From Halomonas sp. 7T (GTDB taxonomy: Bacteria; Pseudomonadota; Gammaproteobacteria; Pseudomonadales; Halomonadaceae): 64,000 nt of DNA. Made by a program: the position numbers and the translations under genes. Position 1 is the first letter of the stretch. Each line of letters begins with the position of its first letter. The DNA is taken from NCBI RefSeq assembly GCF_025643255.1, contig NZ_CP087112.1, forward strand, positions 2,852,001 to 2,916,000, read 5' to 3'. Under the pieces are notes generated by a model, which searched no databases, was not told the DNA's origin, and saw nothing but the letters and a program-made list of their open reading frames with translations. Shown piece by piece: positions 7,248 to 17,824 of this stretch.

Positions 7248-9418
7248 ACCACGCCCTCTCGGCTAACGCTGCCTAGCTGGCGAATCGCATCACGGGCCAT
7301 AAAGGCATGAATTAAGCCATCAAGCAAAGCGGTATCTCGCCGCTTCCGCTGGGTACCTAGCAGCAACATAATATCGGTACGCAGCGCCAAAGCAGCGTCA
7401 TCGTCAGCACTGTCTAAATGCCCTGCCACGGCAGCAGCGCCGCTGGCCATTAGCAAGCGCACTTCTGTACTGATATCACCGCTATCGGCTTCTTTAAGCT
7501 GCTGCCATGCGCGCTTGGTCAAGGCAGTGACGCCTTCGCCTTGCAGCTGGGTCGCCAGCAGAGAAACTGCTTCTGCTCCCAACCGCACGGGGGTCACCCA
7601 ATACCTTCGGGCAACGCGCTTAGCGCTTTCGGGGTCACGTATTTCACCGTACCAAGCGAGTAGCGCATTGCCCGCAGCGTCGGTCACCTCGGCGTAAGCA
7701 CTCCATAGCTGCATCGGCTGACCACGGAAACGCACGCTGATATGGTGCGTCAGCGTGCTGTCGATAAACAGCTGGCGCTGAGCATAACGCGCGCCCTGGG
7801 AGTATACCCGCTGTCCGGCAGGCACTAGGCTGACCCAGGTCAGATGTTGGGCTTCAAGCCATGCCAGCGCCTCGGCATCAGGGAGTGCAGGCAGTAGATG
7901 AACCGCTACGCCGAGCGCGTCGCCTTGCGCTGCCAGACGGGGCTGCCAACCCGCGGGTTGACGATGCTGTAAGTATGGTAGCGCCGCCCAAGCCCCGTTG
8001 GCGTCTAGCCCCATATCGGGCATTGACCAGTCACAGCCCCGCTCATTGCGACGAGGTGACCATGCCATCCCCAGGATGTTATCTGCTGCGGATGGACCCG
8101 CCAGCAAACGATCAAGCCGCTCATCCTGAACGGCGCTTGGCAACGCCGCTATATCCCATACCGCCTCTAAGCGCGCAAAATCCGCTACCCGTTGGCGGAG
8201 CCTCGTCAGTACCGATGACAGCCGACGCCCCTGCCCCAGCACATCCCGCGACCAGCGTGGCAAACTGAGCGACGCAGCAGCAGGCTGGCGAGCTGATGTT
8301 GCTTGGCTGCTCAGCGCCTGATCGATAAGCGCTGCCGGATTCGCCACCGCCATATCTTCGGGTACCTGCTGTCCATGGGAACCAAACAGCACGCGCATTC
8401 CATGACGCATGATAATATCGAGCACCGGTGCTAGGCGTCCGGCTTCATCCTGTTTGGTGATAATACAGTCGTCTAGCTCGGCGCCCGCTGCTCGGGCCGC
8501 TTGACGGTAGCGTAGTACGACTTCTTCCAGGGTTTCTGGCTGGCTGGCGGCATTTAATAACAGCACCAACCGCACCGACGACTGCCCTCCCTGTAGGTGG
8601 GCAATCTGTTCAATCACCCGCTGGTCACGCTGGCTCATACCGACAGTATCGATAATCACCCACTGTTTACCCTGCAACCGACCTAAGAGATCGTCAATCG
8701 GCTGCTCAGCATCGAGGGCATACATGGGTGTATCCAGCAGCCGTGCATAAATACGCAGCTGCTCATGGGCGCCAATACGGAAGCTATCGGTAGTGACAAG
8801 CGCCACCGGACGCGTGCCATGGCGCATCACGAAACGTGCCGCGAGCTTGGCGGTGGTAGTGGTTTTACCCACACCCGTTGGCCCCACTAGTGCAACAATG
8901 CCCGTTTGGTCGAAAAAGCTGTTTTCCTGGGCCAGTACGGGTAAGCGGGCCATCAGCTGTTCGCGCAGCCAGACAAGCGGCTGATCGCTATCATCGGCGG
9001 CGGTTATAAGCGCGTCGGGTAGCCCCGCCAGCACTTCGCTGCTCAACTCATCGCTAAAACCGACGCGAGCAAGTAGCTGACGCAGCCTTGTAGACGTATC
9101 TCCTGCTACGGAAGCGCTAGTTGCTTGCTGCTGGCGGGTTAACAATTCCCGCATATCCTGCATTTCACGCAGCAAGCGCTCGCTCATGGCCTGAAGCGGA
9201 TCAGCGGTGGGCGCTGAGAACGCAGGCGTAGCGGCGCGTTCCGGCTCTGGCGTGGGGGATGGGTCAAAATGGTCGACCGCCTCATCTGCCATGGCCAAAA
9301 TCTCAACGCCGCCCTCGGTGCGTCGGTTAGCGAGGATCAGGGCGTCATCGCCCAGCGCCTCACGCACCTGGCGCATCACATCACGGCTATTTGCTCCGAC
9401 AAAACGTCTAACACTCAT
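7244..9418 (-). CDS. flhF: SRP-type GTPase FlhF with a long C-terminal extension
   Basis: 724 aa. The N-terminal B domain (1-50) has the typical MSVRRFVG start. A linker follows, then an N domain and a GTPase G domain with P-loop GPTGVGKTT at 179-187, VTTDSFRIGAHEQL, DTVG (DTAG in most relatives) and TKQDEAG, ending near residue 375. FlhF normally stops about here (roughly 400-480 aa). This protein continues for ~335 residues with no recognised domain, rich in Trp, Ala and Leu. FlhF sets the number and placement of flagella at the pole in Vibrio and Pseudomonas, usually with FlhG, which is missing here. It lies 68 bases after flhA and overlaps the next gene by four bases. Confidence 0.93.
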   Translation of the reverse strand: MSVRRFVGANSRDVMRQVREALGDDALILANRRTEGGVEILAMADEAVDHFDPSPTPEPERAATPAFSAPTADPLQAMSERLLREMQDMRELLTRQQQATSASVAGDTSTRLRQLLARVGFSDELSSEVLAGLPDALITAADDSDQPLVWLREQLMARLPVLAQENSFFDQTGIVALVGPTGVGKTTTTAKLAARFVMRHGTRPVALVTTDSFRIGAHEQLRIYARLLDTPMYALDAEQPIDDLLGRLQGKQWVIIDTVGMSQRDQRVIEQIAHLQGGQSSVRLVLLLNAASQPETLEEVVLRYRQAARAAGAELDDCIITKQDEAGRLAPVLDIIMRHGMRVLFGSHGQQVPEDMAVANPAALIDQALSSQATSARQPAAASLSLPRWSRDVLGQGRRLSSVLTRLRQRVADFARLEAVWDIAALPSAVQDERLDRLLAGPSAADNILGMAWSPRRNERGCDWSMPDMGLDANGAWAALPYLQHRQPAGWQPRLAAQGDALGVAVHLLPALPDAEALAWLEAQHLTWVSLVPAGQRVYSQGARYAQRQLFIDSTLTHHISVRFRGQPMQLWSAYAEVTDAAGNALLAWYGEIRDPESAKRVARRYWVTPVRLGAEAVSLLATQLQGEGVTALTKRAWQQLKEADSGDISTEVRLLMASGAAAVAGHLDSADDDAALALRTDIMLLLGTQRKRRDTALLDGLIHAFMARDAIRQLGSVSREGVV

Positions 9419-9486
9419 GCTTTACCTTTTGCCTCTGCTTGAATGGCTGCCACCGCTTCATCGGCGTTTATGGCTATCTGCGCTCG

Positions 9487-11568
9487 CTAGCGCCCACCCA
9501 CAATGGTGGTCACCCTTAGCGTACGGTCATCCGGCACCTCCGCCTGAGACATCACCACCATATGGCGCATGCGGCGACGCAGGAAGCGCGACAGCACCGC
9601 GCGTAACGAGTGTTGCACCACCAATACAGGGGCTTCACCACTGGCTTCGTGCTGCTCTAGCGCTTGCTGTGCCTGGTTCATTAAGGTCTCTGCTAAGCCA
9701 GGCTCCATAGCCCCGTTGCCGTTCATCGCCTGAATAAGCACTTGTTCTAGCTGAGCATCCAATCCCATCACATGGAGTGTTTCCTGACCAGCAAACCACT
9801 GTTGGGTAATAGCCCGGCCTAGCGCAATGCGTACTAACGCGGTGAGTTCATTGGGGTCTTTCTGCTGCCCCGCATGCTCCGCCAAGGTATCCAACACGGT
9901 ACGCATATCACGGATAGAAACATCTTCATCCAACAGGTTCTGCAGAATACGCTGGAGTACCGTCAGAGAAATCGCTTTTGGCACCACCTCTTCCACCAGC
10001 GATTTCTGCTCATCCCCCAGCTTGTCTAGCAGCTTCTGCACTTCCTGGCGGCCAAGCATTTCCGGCGAGTGGCGGTGCAACAGGTGATTTAAGTGCGTGG
10101 CAATGACCGTGCTGGCATCCACTACCGTGTAACCATACACCTGCGCATGCTCACGCTGACTGGCATCAATCCAAATGGCTGGAAGCCCAAACGCAGGCTC
10201 TTGAGTGGGCGTCCCCTGCAGCTCGCCGGACACCTGCCCCGGATCAATGGCTAGCCACTTGCCGGGCTGTGCCTCGGCACGCCCGATCTCCGCCCCTTTC
10301 ATCGAAAGAACATAGGTGTTGGGAGAAAGCTCCAAGTTATCGCGTATATGCACGACTGGAGGTAAAAAACCTACTTCCTGGGCAAACTTTTTGCGCACAC
10401 TTTTGATCCGGCCCAACAGCTCCCCTTTTTGGCGCGAATCCACCAGCGGAATCAAGCGGTGTCCCACCTCCAGGCCCAGGGTATCGACTAGTTGGACATC
10501 TTCCCAGCTCGCTTCGGGGGTTTCCTGCACCGGTGGAGGGGCCGCGGCAATTTCCTCCTTGACCAGTGCCTTGTCTTTTTGGCGGATCAACACCCATGCC
10601 AGCCCCGCAAGTACCCCTGTAAAAATCAGGAAAACAAGATTAGGCATGCCGGGCACCATGCCCAGCAGCCCCATCACAATGGCGGCCAGAATCATCACTT
10701 GGGGGTTAACGAACAGCTGGCTGATCATTTGCTGACCAACGTCCTGGTCGGTATTGACCCGCGAGACCGTGACACCCGCTGCGGTTGAGATCACCAGCGC
10801 CGGTATCTGGGCGACCAAACCGTCGCCAATGGTCAGCAACGTATAGGTGCGGGCCGCATCGGCAAATCCCATATCGTGCTGCATCATGCCGATCAGCAGA
10901 CCGCCGATAATATTCACCACCATAATGACCAGGCCGGCCATAGCGTCACCGCGAACAAATTTACTAGCACCGTCCATTGAACCGTAAAAATCAGCCTCTT
11001 GGGCGACTTCGGCACGACGCTTTTTAGCGTCTTCTTCGCCAATCAAACCCGCATTCAAGTCGGCATCAATGGCCATCTGCTTGCCGGGCATGGCATCCAG
11101 CATAAAGCGGGCGCCCACTTCGGCAATCCGCCCGGCCCCCTTGGTAATTACCATGAAGTTGATAATCACGAGGATTAAAAAGACCACCAGACCAACCGCA
11201 AAGTTACCCCCTACCAAGAAGGTACCAAACGCCTCGATGACTTTACCTGCCGCATCGCCACCTTGGTGCCCTTCCATGAGAACCACGCGGGTAGACGCAA
11301 CGTTGAGCGACAGACGCAGCAACGTGGTAAACAGCAGCACCGCCGGAAACGCCGCAAAATCCAGCGGCTTTTGCGCAAACATGCTGACCAACAGCACCAT
11401 AATGGCCAGGGCAATATTGAAGGTGAAGAGTAAGTCCAGCGCAAACGGCGGCAGGGGCAGAATCATCATGCCCAAAATCATTAGAATCAGCAGCGGCCCA
11501 GCGAGCAGCTTCATGCGGACATCGCCCATCCAGTCACGCTGATTGATCAATTGGCCTAAGCCTTTCAT
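9487..11568 (-). CDS. flhA: Flagellar export gate protein FlhA
   Basis: 693 aa, the usual length. About eight membrane helices occupy residues 1-325, with the FHIPEP family core around 140-240 (the loop containing DAMPGKQMAIDADL and RRAEVAQEADFYGSMDGASKFV). The soluble C-terminal ring domain (~360-693) binds export chaperone-substrate complexes such as FliS and FliT. FlhA forms the nonameric gate of the type III export apparatus in the inner membrane. The ATG overlaps the flhB stop by four bases, so both subunits are coupled. Confidence 0.97.
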   Translation of the reverse strand: MKGLGQLINQRDWMGDVRMKLLAGPLLILMILGMMILPLPPFALDLLFTFNIALAIMVLLVSMFAQKPLDFAAFPAVLLFTTLLRLSLNVASTRVVLMEGHQGGDAAGKVIEAFGTFLVGGNFAVGLVVFLILVIINFMVITKGAGRIAEVGARFMLDAMPGKQMAIDADLNAGLIGEEDAKKRRAEVAQEADFYGSMDGASKFVRGDAMAGLVIMVVNIIGGLLIGMMQHDMGFADAARTYTLLTIGDGLVAQIPALVISTAAGVTVSRVNTDQDVGQQMISQLFVNPQVMILAAIVMGLLGMVPGMPNLVFLIFTGVLAGLAWVLIRQKDKALVKEEIAAAPPPVQETPEASWEDVQLVDTLGLEVGHRLIPLVDSRQKGELLGRIKSVRKKFAQEVGFLPPVVHIRDNLELSPNTYVLSMKGAEIGRAEAQPGKWLAIDPGQVSGELQGTPTQEPAFGLPAIWIDASQREHAQVYGYTVVDASTVIATHLNHLLHRHSPEMLGRQEVQKLLDKLGDEQKSLVEEVVPKAISLTVLQRILQNLLDEDVSIRDMRTVLDTLAEHAGQQKDPNELTALVRIALGRAITQQWFAGQETLHVMGLDAQLEQVLIQAMNGNGAMEPGLAETLMNQAQQALEQHEASGEAPVLVVQHSLRAVLSRFLRRRMRHMVVMSQAEVPDDRTLRVTTIVGGR

Positions 11569-12731
11569 GACTGCGCCTCACTGCCACCGGCGCGGGGGCC
11601 GGGACTATCCATATCCGGGGGAACCGGCAAATTATCGGGGGTGGGGGGCACCTCGCCTCCTTGTTGTGCAACATGCTTCAGACGGTAAGCCCAGGCCATC
11701 ACTTCGGCGACGGCGGTATACAGTTCCGCAGGCACTTCGGCTTCTAAGTCCACATGATGATACAGGGCACGGGCCAAGGGTGCTGCCTCCAATCGTGGCA
11801 CACCCGCCTCTGAACCAATTTCACGGATGCGCGCCGCCACCGCATCGGCCCCTTTGGCAACGAGCCGGGGCGCACCCATACTGCCCTCCTGGTACGACAG
11901 TGCGACCGCATAGTGGGTAGGGTTGGTAATAATAACGTCAGCATCCGGCACTTTGCTCATCATGCGGCCACGCGCCATCGCCTGCTGCTGCTGACGAATG
12001 CGGCCTTTGACATGCGGATCACCCTCGGACTCTTTATGCTCTCGCTTTACCTCTTCTTTGCTCATGCGCAGCTTTTTGGCATTGCTCCATAGCTGAAAAG
12101 GTACGTCGATGAGGATAACCACCACCAGTGACAACACAATTAGCCCAGCGGCTAAGGCGGCCATATTGAGCGTGCTGACCAGCGCCTGCTGGATAGGCTG
12201 ATCCATCAGCCCCATAAACCTACCGATATTAACGTACAAAAAAGCCGCCGCGACGCTACCTACGAGTACCGATTTGGCAATCGCTTTGGCTAGCTCAACC
12301 AGCGCCTGAGGCCCGAATAAGCGCTTCAAACCTTTGACAGGGTTGAGTTTTGAGAGCTTGGGCTGCATCGATTTTGCTGATACCAGCCACCCTCCCAGTA
12401 GCGCAGGCGCCACTAGCGCCACAACGGCAAGCAGTAGAAAAAGCGGAATCATGGCAAATAGGGTGCGCTGGCCAAGATCCAAGGCGTTCACCAGCATCGG
12501 AGTACTCTCCATCACCTGGCGACGCTCAAACAAAAACGCCTGCTCCATCACCATGCCTAACTGGTCATAGAGCATCTGCCCCATGCTCCACAGGCCTATC
12601 ACACCCCCTAATAGCAGCATAAAGGTAGTGAGCTCTCGGGAACGAGGCACCTGCCCCTCTTCACGCGCTTTATCTAAGCGCCTGGGGGTGGCCTCTTCAG
12701 TTTTTTCCTGATCGCTGTCGTTATCTGCCAT
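11565..12731 (-). CDS. flhB: Flagellar export switch protein FlhB
   Basis: 388 aa. Four membrane helices at ~30-210, a basic connector, and the autocleaving cytoplasmic domain with NPTH (IITNPTHYAVAL, about residues 270-273). Cleavage between N and P, with FliK measuring hook length, switches export from rod/hook to filament substrates. The last ~35 residues are Pro/Gly-rich and probably disordered. A separate gene at 27036-27329 encodes only a domain resembling its C-terminal part. It is the first gene of the flhB-flhA-flhF unit, 116 bases after cheZ with a hairpin between. Confidence 0.97.
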   Translation of the reverse strand: MADNDSDQEKTEEATPRRLDKAREEGQVPRSRELTTFMLLLGGVIGLWSMGQMLYDQLGMVMEQAFLFERRQVMESTPMLVNALDLGQRTLFAMIPLFLLLAVVALVAPALLGGWLVSAKSMQPKLSKLNPVKGLKRLFGPQALVELAKAIAKSVLVGSVAAAFLYVNIGRFMGLMDQPIQQALVSTLNMAALAAGLIVLSLVVVILIDVPFQLWSNAKKLRMSKEEVKREHKESEGDPHVKGRIRQQQQAMARGRMMSKVPDADVIITNPTHYAVALSYQEGSMGAPRLVAKGADAVAARIREIGSEAGVPRLEAAPLARALYHHVDLEAEVPAELYTAVAEVMAWAYRLKHVAQQGGEVPPTPDNLPVPPDMDSPGPRAGGSEAQS

Positions 12732-12768
12732 GCTACTACCCGGCCTGTCGTACGCGGCTCACCATAAA

Positions 12769-12794
12769 TTCAGCCGCCCTAGAAGGCGGCTGAA
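12769..12794 (-). terminator. Hairpin between cheZ and flhB
   Basis: A perfect 10-bp stem (TTCAGCCGCC with GGCGGCTGAA) closes a 6-nt loop, about 55 bases after the cheZ stop. On the minus transcript only a weak AATTTAT follows, so it may be a partial terminator that sets che against flh expression, or a processing site. Confidence 0.5.
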
Positions 12795-12847
12795 CAAAAG
12801 CCTATAGTGCCAGATGCGGCTTGTTACAATGTCTTAATAACAACGCA

Positions 12848-13543
12848 TTAAAAGCCTAATTCGTCCAATAAGTCATCTACCTGATCTTGGCCTGTGACGA
12901 TATCCGGGGCATTCTCCTGCACTTGAGGGCCGTTGAGAAGATCCTCGTTACGCCGCGCATTTTCGTTTTTCCACTGATCTTCGGCCTTACGCTGCATGTT
13001 TTCGCGCGCTTGTGCGCCCGGCACGTTGTCAATCAACACCTGCACCAGCTGATGTTCGATCTCGCGAATCACATCCATCATTTTCTTGATGACTTGGCCG
13101 GTCAGATCCTGGAAGTCCTGTGCCATCATGATTTCCAGCAGCTCTTTATTGGTGTCTGCGGTTATGGTGGGCACATCGCTTAGGTAAGTGCGCGTTTCTT
13201 TTACCAGCGCCTTAGCGTCATCAAGCTCCTGGGGGGCCTCAAACCAAGCCTCCCAACGCTTATCTAGCGCTTCAGCGCGCTCAGACAGCTGATCCTGCAG
13301 CGGCTGTGCGCGGTCAATAGCGTTTAGTGCTCGGTCGGCCGCCTGCTCCGTCATGGTCGCCACGTAGTGAAGACGGTCACGCGCGTCAGGAATCGCTTCC
13401 GCCGCTTTTTCAATCTCTTTGTCTAGCCCCAGCTCACGCATATTATCGCGCAGCATACGGGTCAGCTTGCCGATGCGATGGATAAGCTCTTCAGCGGCTT
13501 CTTCAGGCAGTTGGGCAGTGTTTTCCTGCTCATTCTGGCTCAT
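12848..13543 (-). CDS. cheZ: CheY-P phosphatase CheZ
   Basis: 231 aa, largely helical. The catalytic segment [19 protein letters not shown] near the middle carries the Gln that activates water against phospho-CheY. A low-complexity acidic linker leads to the C-terminal CheY-binding helix ([12 protein letters not shown]). CheZ dephosphorylates CheY-P and so resets swimming direction. It lies 43 bases after cheY. Its presence fits a beta/gammaproteobacterial chemotaxis pathway. Confidence 0.95.
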   Translation of the reverse strand: MSQNEQENTAQLPEEAAEELIHRIGKLTRMLRDNMRELGLDKEIEKAAEAIPDARDRLHYVATMTEQAADRALNAIDRAQPLQDQLSERAEALDKRWEAWFEAPQELDDAKALVKETRTYLSDVPTITADTNKELLEIMMAQDFQDLTGQVIKKMMDVIREIEHQLVQVLIDNVPGAQARENMQRKAEDQWKNENARRNEDLLNGPQVQENAPDIVTGQDQVDDLLDELGF

Positions 13544-13586
13544 TGTCGTGTCTCCTTGCTCACCGAGCCACCAAGGCTCAGCCGCA

Positions 13587-13976
13587 TTATTTACCCATCT
13601 TGTCGAAGATTTTATTCAGCTTCTCTTCTAGGGTAGCGGCAGTGAACGGCTTAACGACGTAGCCGTTAGCGCCTGCTTGGGCAGCGGCAATAATGTTCTC
13701 TTTTTTCGCTTCAGCCGTCACCATCAGTACCGGCAAATCTTTGAGCGCCTCGTCTTGGCGAATCTCTTTGAGCATTTCCAAGCCGTCCAGGTTGGGCATG
13801 TTCCAGTCAGAGACCACAAACTCAAAGTTGCCTGCTCGCAGCTTATTCAACGCGTCTTGACCATCCTCAGCCTCATCCACGTTGGTAAAGCCCAGCTCTT
13901 TTAACAAGCTGCGGACAATCCGACGCATGGTGGGAAAATCGTCAACTACCAGAAAACTCATGTTCTTATCGGCCAT
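13587..13976 (-). CDS. cheY: Chemotaxis response regulator CheY
   Basis: 129 aa single receiver domain. Acidic pair D12-D13, phosphoacceptor D57 in VVSDWNMP, T87 and K109 (VVKPF) are all in place. Phosphorylated by CheA, CheY binds FliM and FliN at the motor switch and favours reversal. It lies between a chemoreceptor gene and cheZ on the same strand. Confidence 0.97.
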   Translation of the reverse strand: MADKNMSFLVVDDFPTMRRIVRSLLKELGFTNVDEAEDGQDALNKLRAGNFEFVVSDWNMPNLDGLEMLKEIRQDEALKDLPVLMVTAEAKKENIIAAAQAGANGYVVKPFTAATLEEKLNKIFDKMGK

Positions 13977-14040
13977 TGGTCATCCTCTCATCAAACACAT
14001 GGGTTAGGGTGACTGGAAATTCAGTCAGGGTTGATTACGG

Positions 14041-15726
14041 TTAAAACTCTTCCCACTCATCGTGGTGATTTTTCTGAGCCGTGCCTCTCTGGGCGACAGG
14101 CCGTGCCGCTGGTGCCAGCTGCGCCGGCGCGGTAGACCGCGGCAACTCATAACGCTGCCCTTCAGCTTCCAGCAGCTTAAAGACAGCCACAGCTTCTTCT
14201 AGCCTGCTCGCTTGCTCTTCAAGCGAGGAAGCAGCCGCGGTGGCTTGCTGAACCAAGGCGGCGTTTTGCTGGGTCACTTCGTCCATTTGCCCCACCGCTT
14301 GGCTAACCTGCACAATACCGTCGCTCTGCTCCTGAGACGCTGCGGAGATCTCATCCATGATGTCGGTAACCCGGCGCACGGCAGTAACCACGTCGCTCAT
14401 TGTGCTGCCCGCCTGCTCTACCAGGGTAGAGCCTTGCTTTATTTGCGAGACCGAGGCATCAATCAGCGTTTTGATCTCTTTAGCCGCATCCGCGCTACGG
14501 CTCGCCAGGTTGCGCACTTCACCTGCGACAACAGCAAAACCGCGCCCTTGCTCACCGGCACGCGCTGCTTCTACCGACGCGTTCAGGGCCAATATATTGG
14601 TTTGAAAGGCAATTGAGTCAATCACGCTAGTGATGTCAGCGACTTTTTGCGAGCTGGTGGAGATACCATGCATCGTTTGCACGACCTGCTCGACCACTTG
14701 CCCGCCCTGCTCAGCGGTGGTGGATGCATCTGCCGCCAGGGTGCTCGCTTGGCGTGCATTATCGGCGTTCTGCTTCACTGTCGCGGTCATCTGCTCCATG
14801 CTGGCAGCAGTTTCTTCAATGGAGGCTGCCTGCTGTTCGGTACGCGATGATAAATCGGCATTACCACTGGCAATTTCTCGGGTGCCATGATGAATTTCGC
14901 TGCTACCCTCGCGCACTTTAGACACGATACCCGTGAGGTTTTGCTGCATCACCGCCATGGCAGCAAACAGTTGCCCTATCTCGTTTTTGCCTGACGCTGG
15001 CAGCGGTTCGGTTAAGTCGGCCTCAGCAATTTTATCCAAGCGGCGAGTCGCATCAGTCAGCGGTGAAATCACCGTACGGCGTAGCCCAATGTAAATCAGC
15101 ACCGTCAGCAGCAGCGCAAAAAACGTCGCAATCGCGTTAATCAGGGTAAAGAAATTCCCCTGCGCATCGGCATCACTGCGAATCTCCCTGACAAGCTGAA
15201 ACGCGTAATTAATGAAGTCAGTTGAGCTATCGGACAAATTTGCCAGCGGCCCCACAAGTTCGCCACGTAGGCGGTTATAAGTAGTGATATCCATTGCTTC
15301 GAAAGTAACAAGCTGCTGTTTTAAAAGGATCAGCACGTCCTCAAAATCTTCAATCAAGACATTAGCAAACGTATTGCCTTGCGATGTTATCCGAGGTGTC
15401 GCGACGAAATTCGCAAAACGCTGCTCAGAGCGCTCAATCCGATCGGCCGCAAGGGCTATCTGCTCATTCGACTGACGCGTCTGCCCCACCATCAGATAGT
15501 TTGAGGCTGTTTCCATCGCGTACATTGCTTCGTTTAACAGCGAATCGGCACGGTTTATTTCGTTGAGCTGATCACTACTGATGCTGTCTAGCGTGGCTAT
15601 GTTGTGCTGCGCACTGCGGTCTGAGACAAAGCTGATGCTTGCCAAAACTGCAACGATAGCGACAAAACTAATGAGTGCAGCAATCACTACTGCGTGAATA
15701 CTCATATTGCGAAATAAGCGAGCCAT
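14041..15726 (-). CDS. Methyl-accepting chemotaxis protein with xWExF tail
   Basis: 561 aa transmembrane receptor: first helix at ~10-30, a periplasmic four-helix-bundle-like ligand region at ~31-190, second helix at ~193-213, HAMP at ~214-268, and a cytoplasmic methylation/signalling rod whose hairpin tip is clear ([23 protein letters not shown] family core). The C-terminus ends in DEWEEF, a pentapeptide of the type (NWETF in E. coli Tsr) that tethers CheR and CheB. The ligand is unknown. GGGGGA precedes the ATG. The gene lies between cheB and cheY. Confidence 0.95.
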   Translation of the reverse strand: MARLFRNMSIHAVVIAALISFVAIVAVLASISFVSDRSAQHNIATLDSISSDQLNEINRADSLLNEAMYAMETASNYLMVGQTRQSNEQIALAADRIERSEQRFANFVATPRITSQGNTFANVLIEDFEDVLILLKQQLVTFEAMDITTYNRLRGELVGPLANLSDSSTDFINYAFQLVREIRSDADAQGNFFTLINAIATFFALLLTVLIYIGLRRTVISPLTDATRRLDKIAEADLTEPLPASGKNEIGQLFAAMAVMQQNLTGIVSKVREGSSEIHHGTREIASGNADLSSRTEQQAASIEETAASMEQMTATVKQNADNARQASTLAADASTTAEQGGQVVEQVVQTMHGISTSSQKVADITSVIDSIAFQTNILALNASVEAARAGEQGRGFAVVAGEVRNLASRSADAAKEIKTLIDASVSQIKQGSTLVEQAGSTMSDVVTAVRRVTDIMDEISAASQEQSDGIVQVSQAVGQMDEVTQQNAALVQQATAAASSLEEQASRLEEAVAVFKLLEAEGQRYELPRSTAPAQLAPAARPVAQRGTAQKNHHDEWEEF

Positions 15727-15798
15727 AAACTTTCCCCCGTTGCCCTTATTGTGTTGATGGTGCGTTTTTTTAATAACGTATTGTTTTAATTATTACCG

Positions 15799-16860
15799 CT
15801 ATACCCGCTGGGCGCGGCCAGACGACGCGACCAGCGCCATCAAGCGCGCTGGTATATCGTCTAACGCGACAACATCAACAGCGCCCCCAACGGCAATCGC
15901 CTCCCTGGGCATTCCAAAGACCACGCAGCTCTCTTCGTTTTGTGCAATGGTCGGCGCACCCGCTTGGCGCATCTCTAATAGCCCTGCAGCGCCGTCTTTT
16001 CCCATCCCGGTCAGGAGGACCCCAATGGCGTTCTTGCCGGCATGTTTTGAGGCCGAGTGAAACAGCACATCGACCGATGGCCGGTGACGATTAACCGGCG
16101 GGCCATCGTTGAGTCGTGCCACATAGTTAGCGCCGCTGCGGACGAGTTCAAGGTGCTGATCACCCGGTGCGATATAGGCATGGCCGGGCAGCACACGCTC
16201 ACCATCAGTGGCTTCTTTCACGGTAATCCGGCACAGCCGATCCAACCGTTCAGCAAACGAGCGGGTAAAACCGCCCGGCATGTGTTGGGTGATTAAAATA
16301 GCAGGCGCATTGGCGGGCAAGGGTTCCAACACGGCACGTATAGCTTCAGTACCACCGGTAGAGGCGCCAATGATGATCAGCTTCTCACTGGTGACTAACG
16401 GTGCTTTCAACTGTGCAGGAGGCGGCGTGTTTTTATGACGGGCCTGGCGGGGGCGGGAGCGTGCCGCAGCGCGCAACTTTTCAGCAATTTCGTTGGCGTA
16501 CTCCATCATCCCGTTGCGAATGCCTAGGCTCGGCTTCGCGACAAAGTCCAAAGCTCCTAGCTCAAGCGCCCGCAGGGTGATTTCAGAGCCGCTTTGTGTC
16601 AGTGATGACACCATTAGTACCGGCATGGGACGCAGACGCATTAGCCGTTCAAGAAAGTCCAAGCCATCCATCCGTGGCATTTCCACGTCGAGCGTCAACA
16701 CATCGGGGTTGTGCTGCTTGATCAAATCCCTGGCCACAATGGGATCGGGCGCAACGGCAACCACTTCCATGTCTGGCTGTGAATTGATGATTTCGGTTAA
16801 TAAATCACGAATCAGCGCCGAGTCATCGACACATAAGACTTTGATCTTGGCTGCGCTCAA
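15799..16860 (-). CDS. cheB: Chemotaxis methylesterase/deamidase CheB
   Basis: About 353 aa: N-terminal receiver domain ([12 protein letters not shown]; phosphoacceptor Asp in [12 protein letters not shown]) joined by a basic linker to the methylesterase domain with the catalytic Ser in [10 protein letters not shown], His in TQHMPGGF and a downstream Asp in [11 protein letters not shown]. It removes methyl groups from receptor glutamates. I take TTG at 16860 as the start because a full AGGAGG lies six bases upstream and the protein then begins [12 protein letters not shown] like its relatives. The longer open frame to 16917 adds an unlikely basic peptide. It follows cheR. Confidence 0.95.
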   Translation of the reverse strand: MSAAKIKVLCVDDSALIRDLLTEIINSQPDMEVVAVAPDPIVARDLIKQHNPDVLTLDVEMPRMDGLDFLERLMRLRPMPVLMVSSLTQSGSEITLRALELGALDFVAKPSLGIRNGMMEYANEIAEKLRAAARSRPRQARHKNTPPPAQLKAPLVTSEKLIIIGASTGGTEAIRAVLEPLPANAPAILITQHMPGGFTRSFAERLDRLCRITVKEATDGERVLPGHAYIAPGDQHLELVRSGANYVARLNDGPPVNRHRPSVDVLFHSASKHAGKNAIGVLLTGMGKDGAAGLLEMRQAGAPTIAQNEESCVVFGMPREAIAVGGAVDVVALDDIPARLMALVASSGRAQRV

Positions 16861-16951
16861 AGCACGCCTCCTTTTACGGTAGCTACCTACTGTGCCATCT
16901 CGCATCCGCGCTAACACGGTCTGTTAACGGAGCGTACGCACATAAACGGTT

Positions 16952-17824
16952 TTATTTTTTAGCGAGGGTGTAAACCGTCTGCCCACGCAACTTAAATGCA
17001 TCACTGATATAGGAGAAGTTTTCAGAGTGCCCGGCAAACAGCAAACCATCTGGCTTCATGAGCGGCGCAAACCGCTTTAAAATCTTCGCCTGGGTATCTT
17101 TATCAAAATAAATCATGATGTTGCGGCAAAACACAGCATCAAATGGTCCCTTTATCGGCCACTGGGGTGCTAGCAGGTTAAGCGGCAAAAACTCTACTAA
17201 TGCGGAGACTTCAGGGCGAATACGCGCAAGCCCGATATGATTGCCGGTACCTTTCTGAAAAAACCGTTTTACCCGCACTTCATCCAGCTTGCGCACCTGC
17301 TCTTGAGGGTAAATACCCGCGCGGGCTTTGCTGAGCGCTTCGGTATCAATATCGGTTGCGATGACCTTCGCTTGTGAGGCTTTAGGGCCGAGCGTTTCCA
17401 GCAGCGTCATGGCGATCGAGTAAGGCTCCTCCCCCGTTGAAGCTGCAGAGCACCAAATAGTGACCGGTTCCTGCTTATGTTTAATGTGCTCAGCTAACAG
17501 GGGGAAGTGATGCGCCTCACGAAAAAATGCGGTTAAATTCGTCGTCAGGGCATTGGTGAAGGCTTCCCACTCTTTAGCATCCGGCTGGCGCTCTAAGCGT
17601 GACAAGTAGTCGGTAAAGTGCGTTATGCCATGGTGGCGCAGCCGCTTAGCTAAGCGGCTATAGACCATTTCACGCTTGTGCTCGGCAAGCACGATACCAG
17701 CACGCTGGTAGATCAGCTCTCTGATGCGTGAAAAATCGGCGTCTGTGAGCAGCAAGTCGCGCTCAATTTGACCACTCGATGCCCATTGGCCGGCATCAGC
17801 TACCCGTTCGCGTTGTCCGCTCAA
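16952..17824 (-). CDS. cheR: Chemotaxis receptor methyltransferase CheR
   Basis: About 290 aa: N-terminal helical domain ([30 protein letters not shown]) and an AdoMet-binding Rossmann domain ([26 protein letters not shown]). It methylates receptor glutamates for adaptation and docks on the xWExF receptor tails. The start is ambiguous: TTG at 17824 overlaps the stop of the preceding receptor gene as TTGA, the style also seen at 1887, while the open frame extends to a GTG at 17836. The length matches E. coli CheR either way. Confidence 0.94.
   Translation of the reverse strand: MSGQRERVADAGQWASSGQIERDLLLTDADFSRIRELIYQRAGIVLAEHKREMVYSRLAKRLRHHGITHFTDYLSRLERQPDAKEWEAFTNALTTNLTAFFREAHHFPLLAEHIKHKQEPVTIWCSAASTGEEPYSIAMTLLETLGPKASQAKVIATDIDTEALSKARAGIYPQEQVRKLDEVRVKRFFQKGTGNHIGLARIRPEVSALVEFLPLNLLAPQWPIKGPFDAVFCRNIMIYFDKDTQAKILKRFAPLMKPDGLLFAGHSENFSYISDAFKLRGQTVYTLAKK

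Noticed and set aside
9827..11542. Plus-strand open frames of 86-157 codons opposite flhA
   Set aside because: They are shadows of the flhA reading frame with biased, low-complexity composition.
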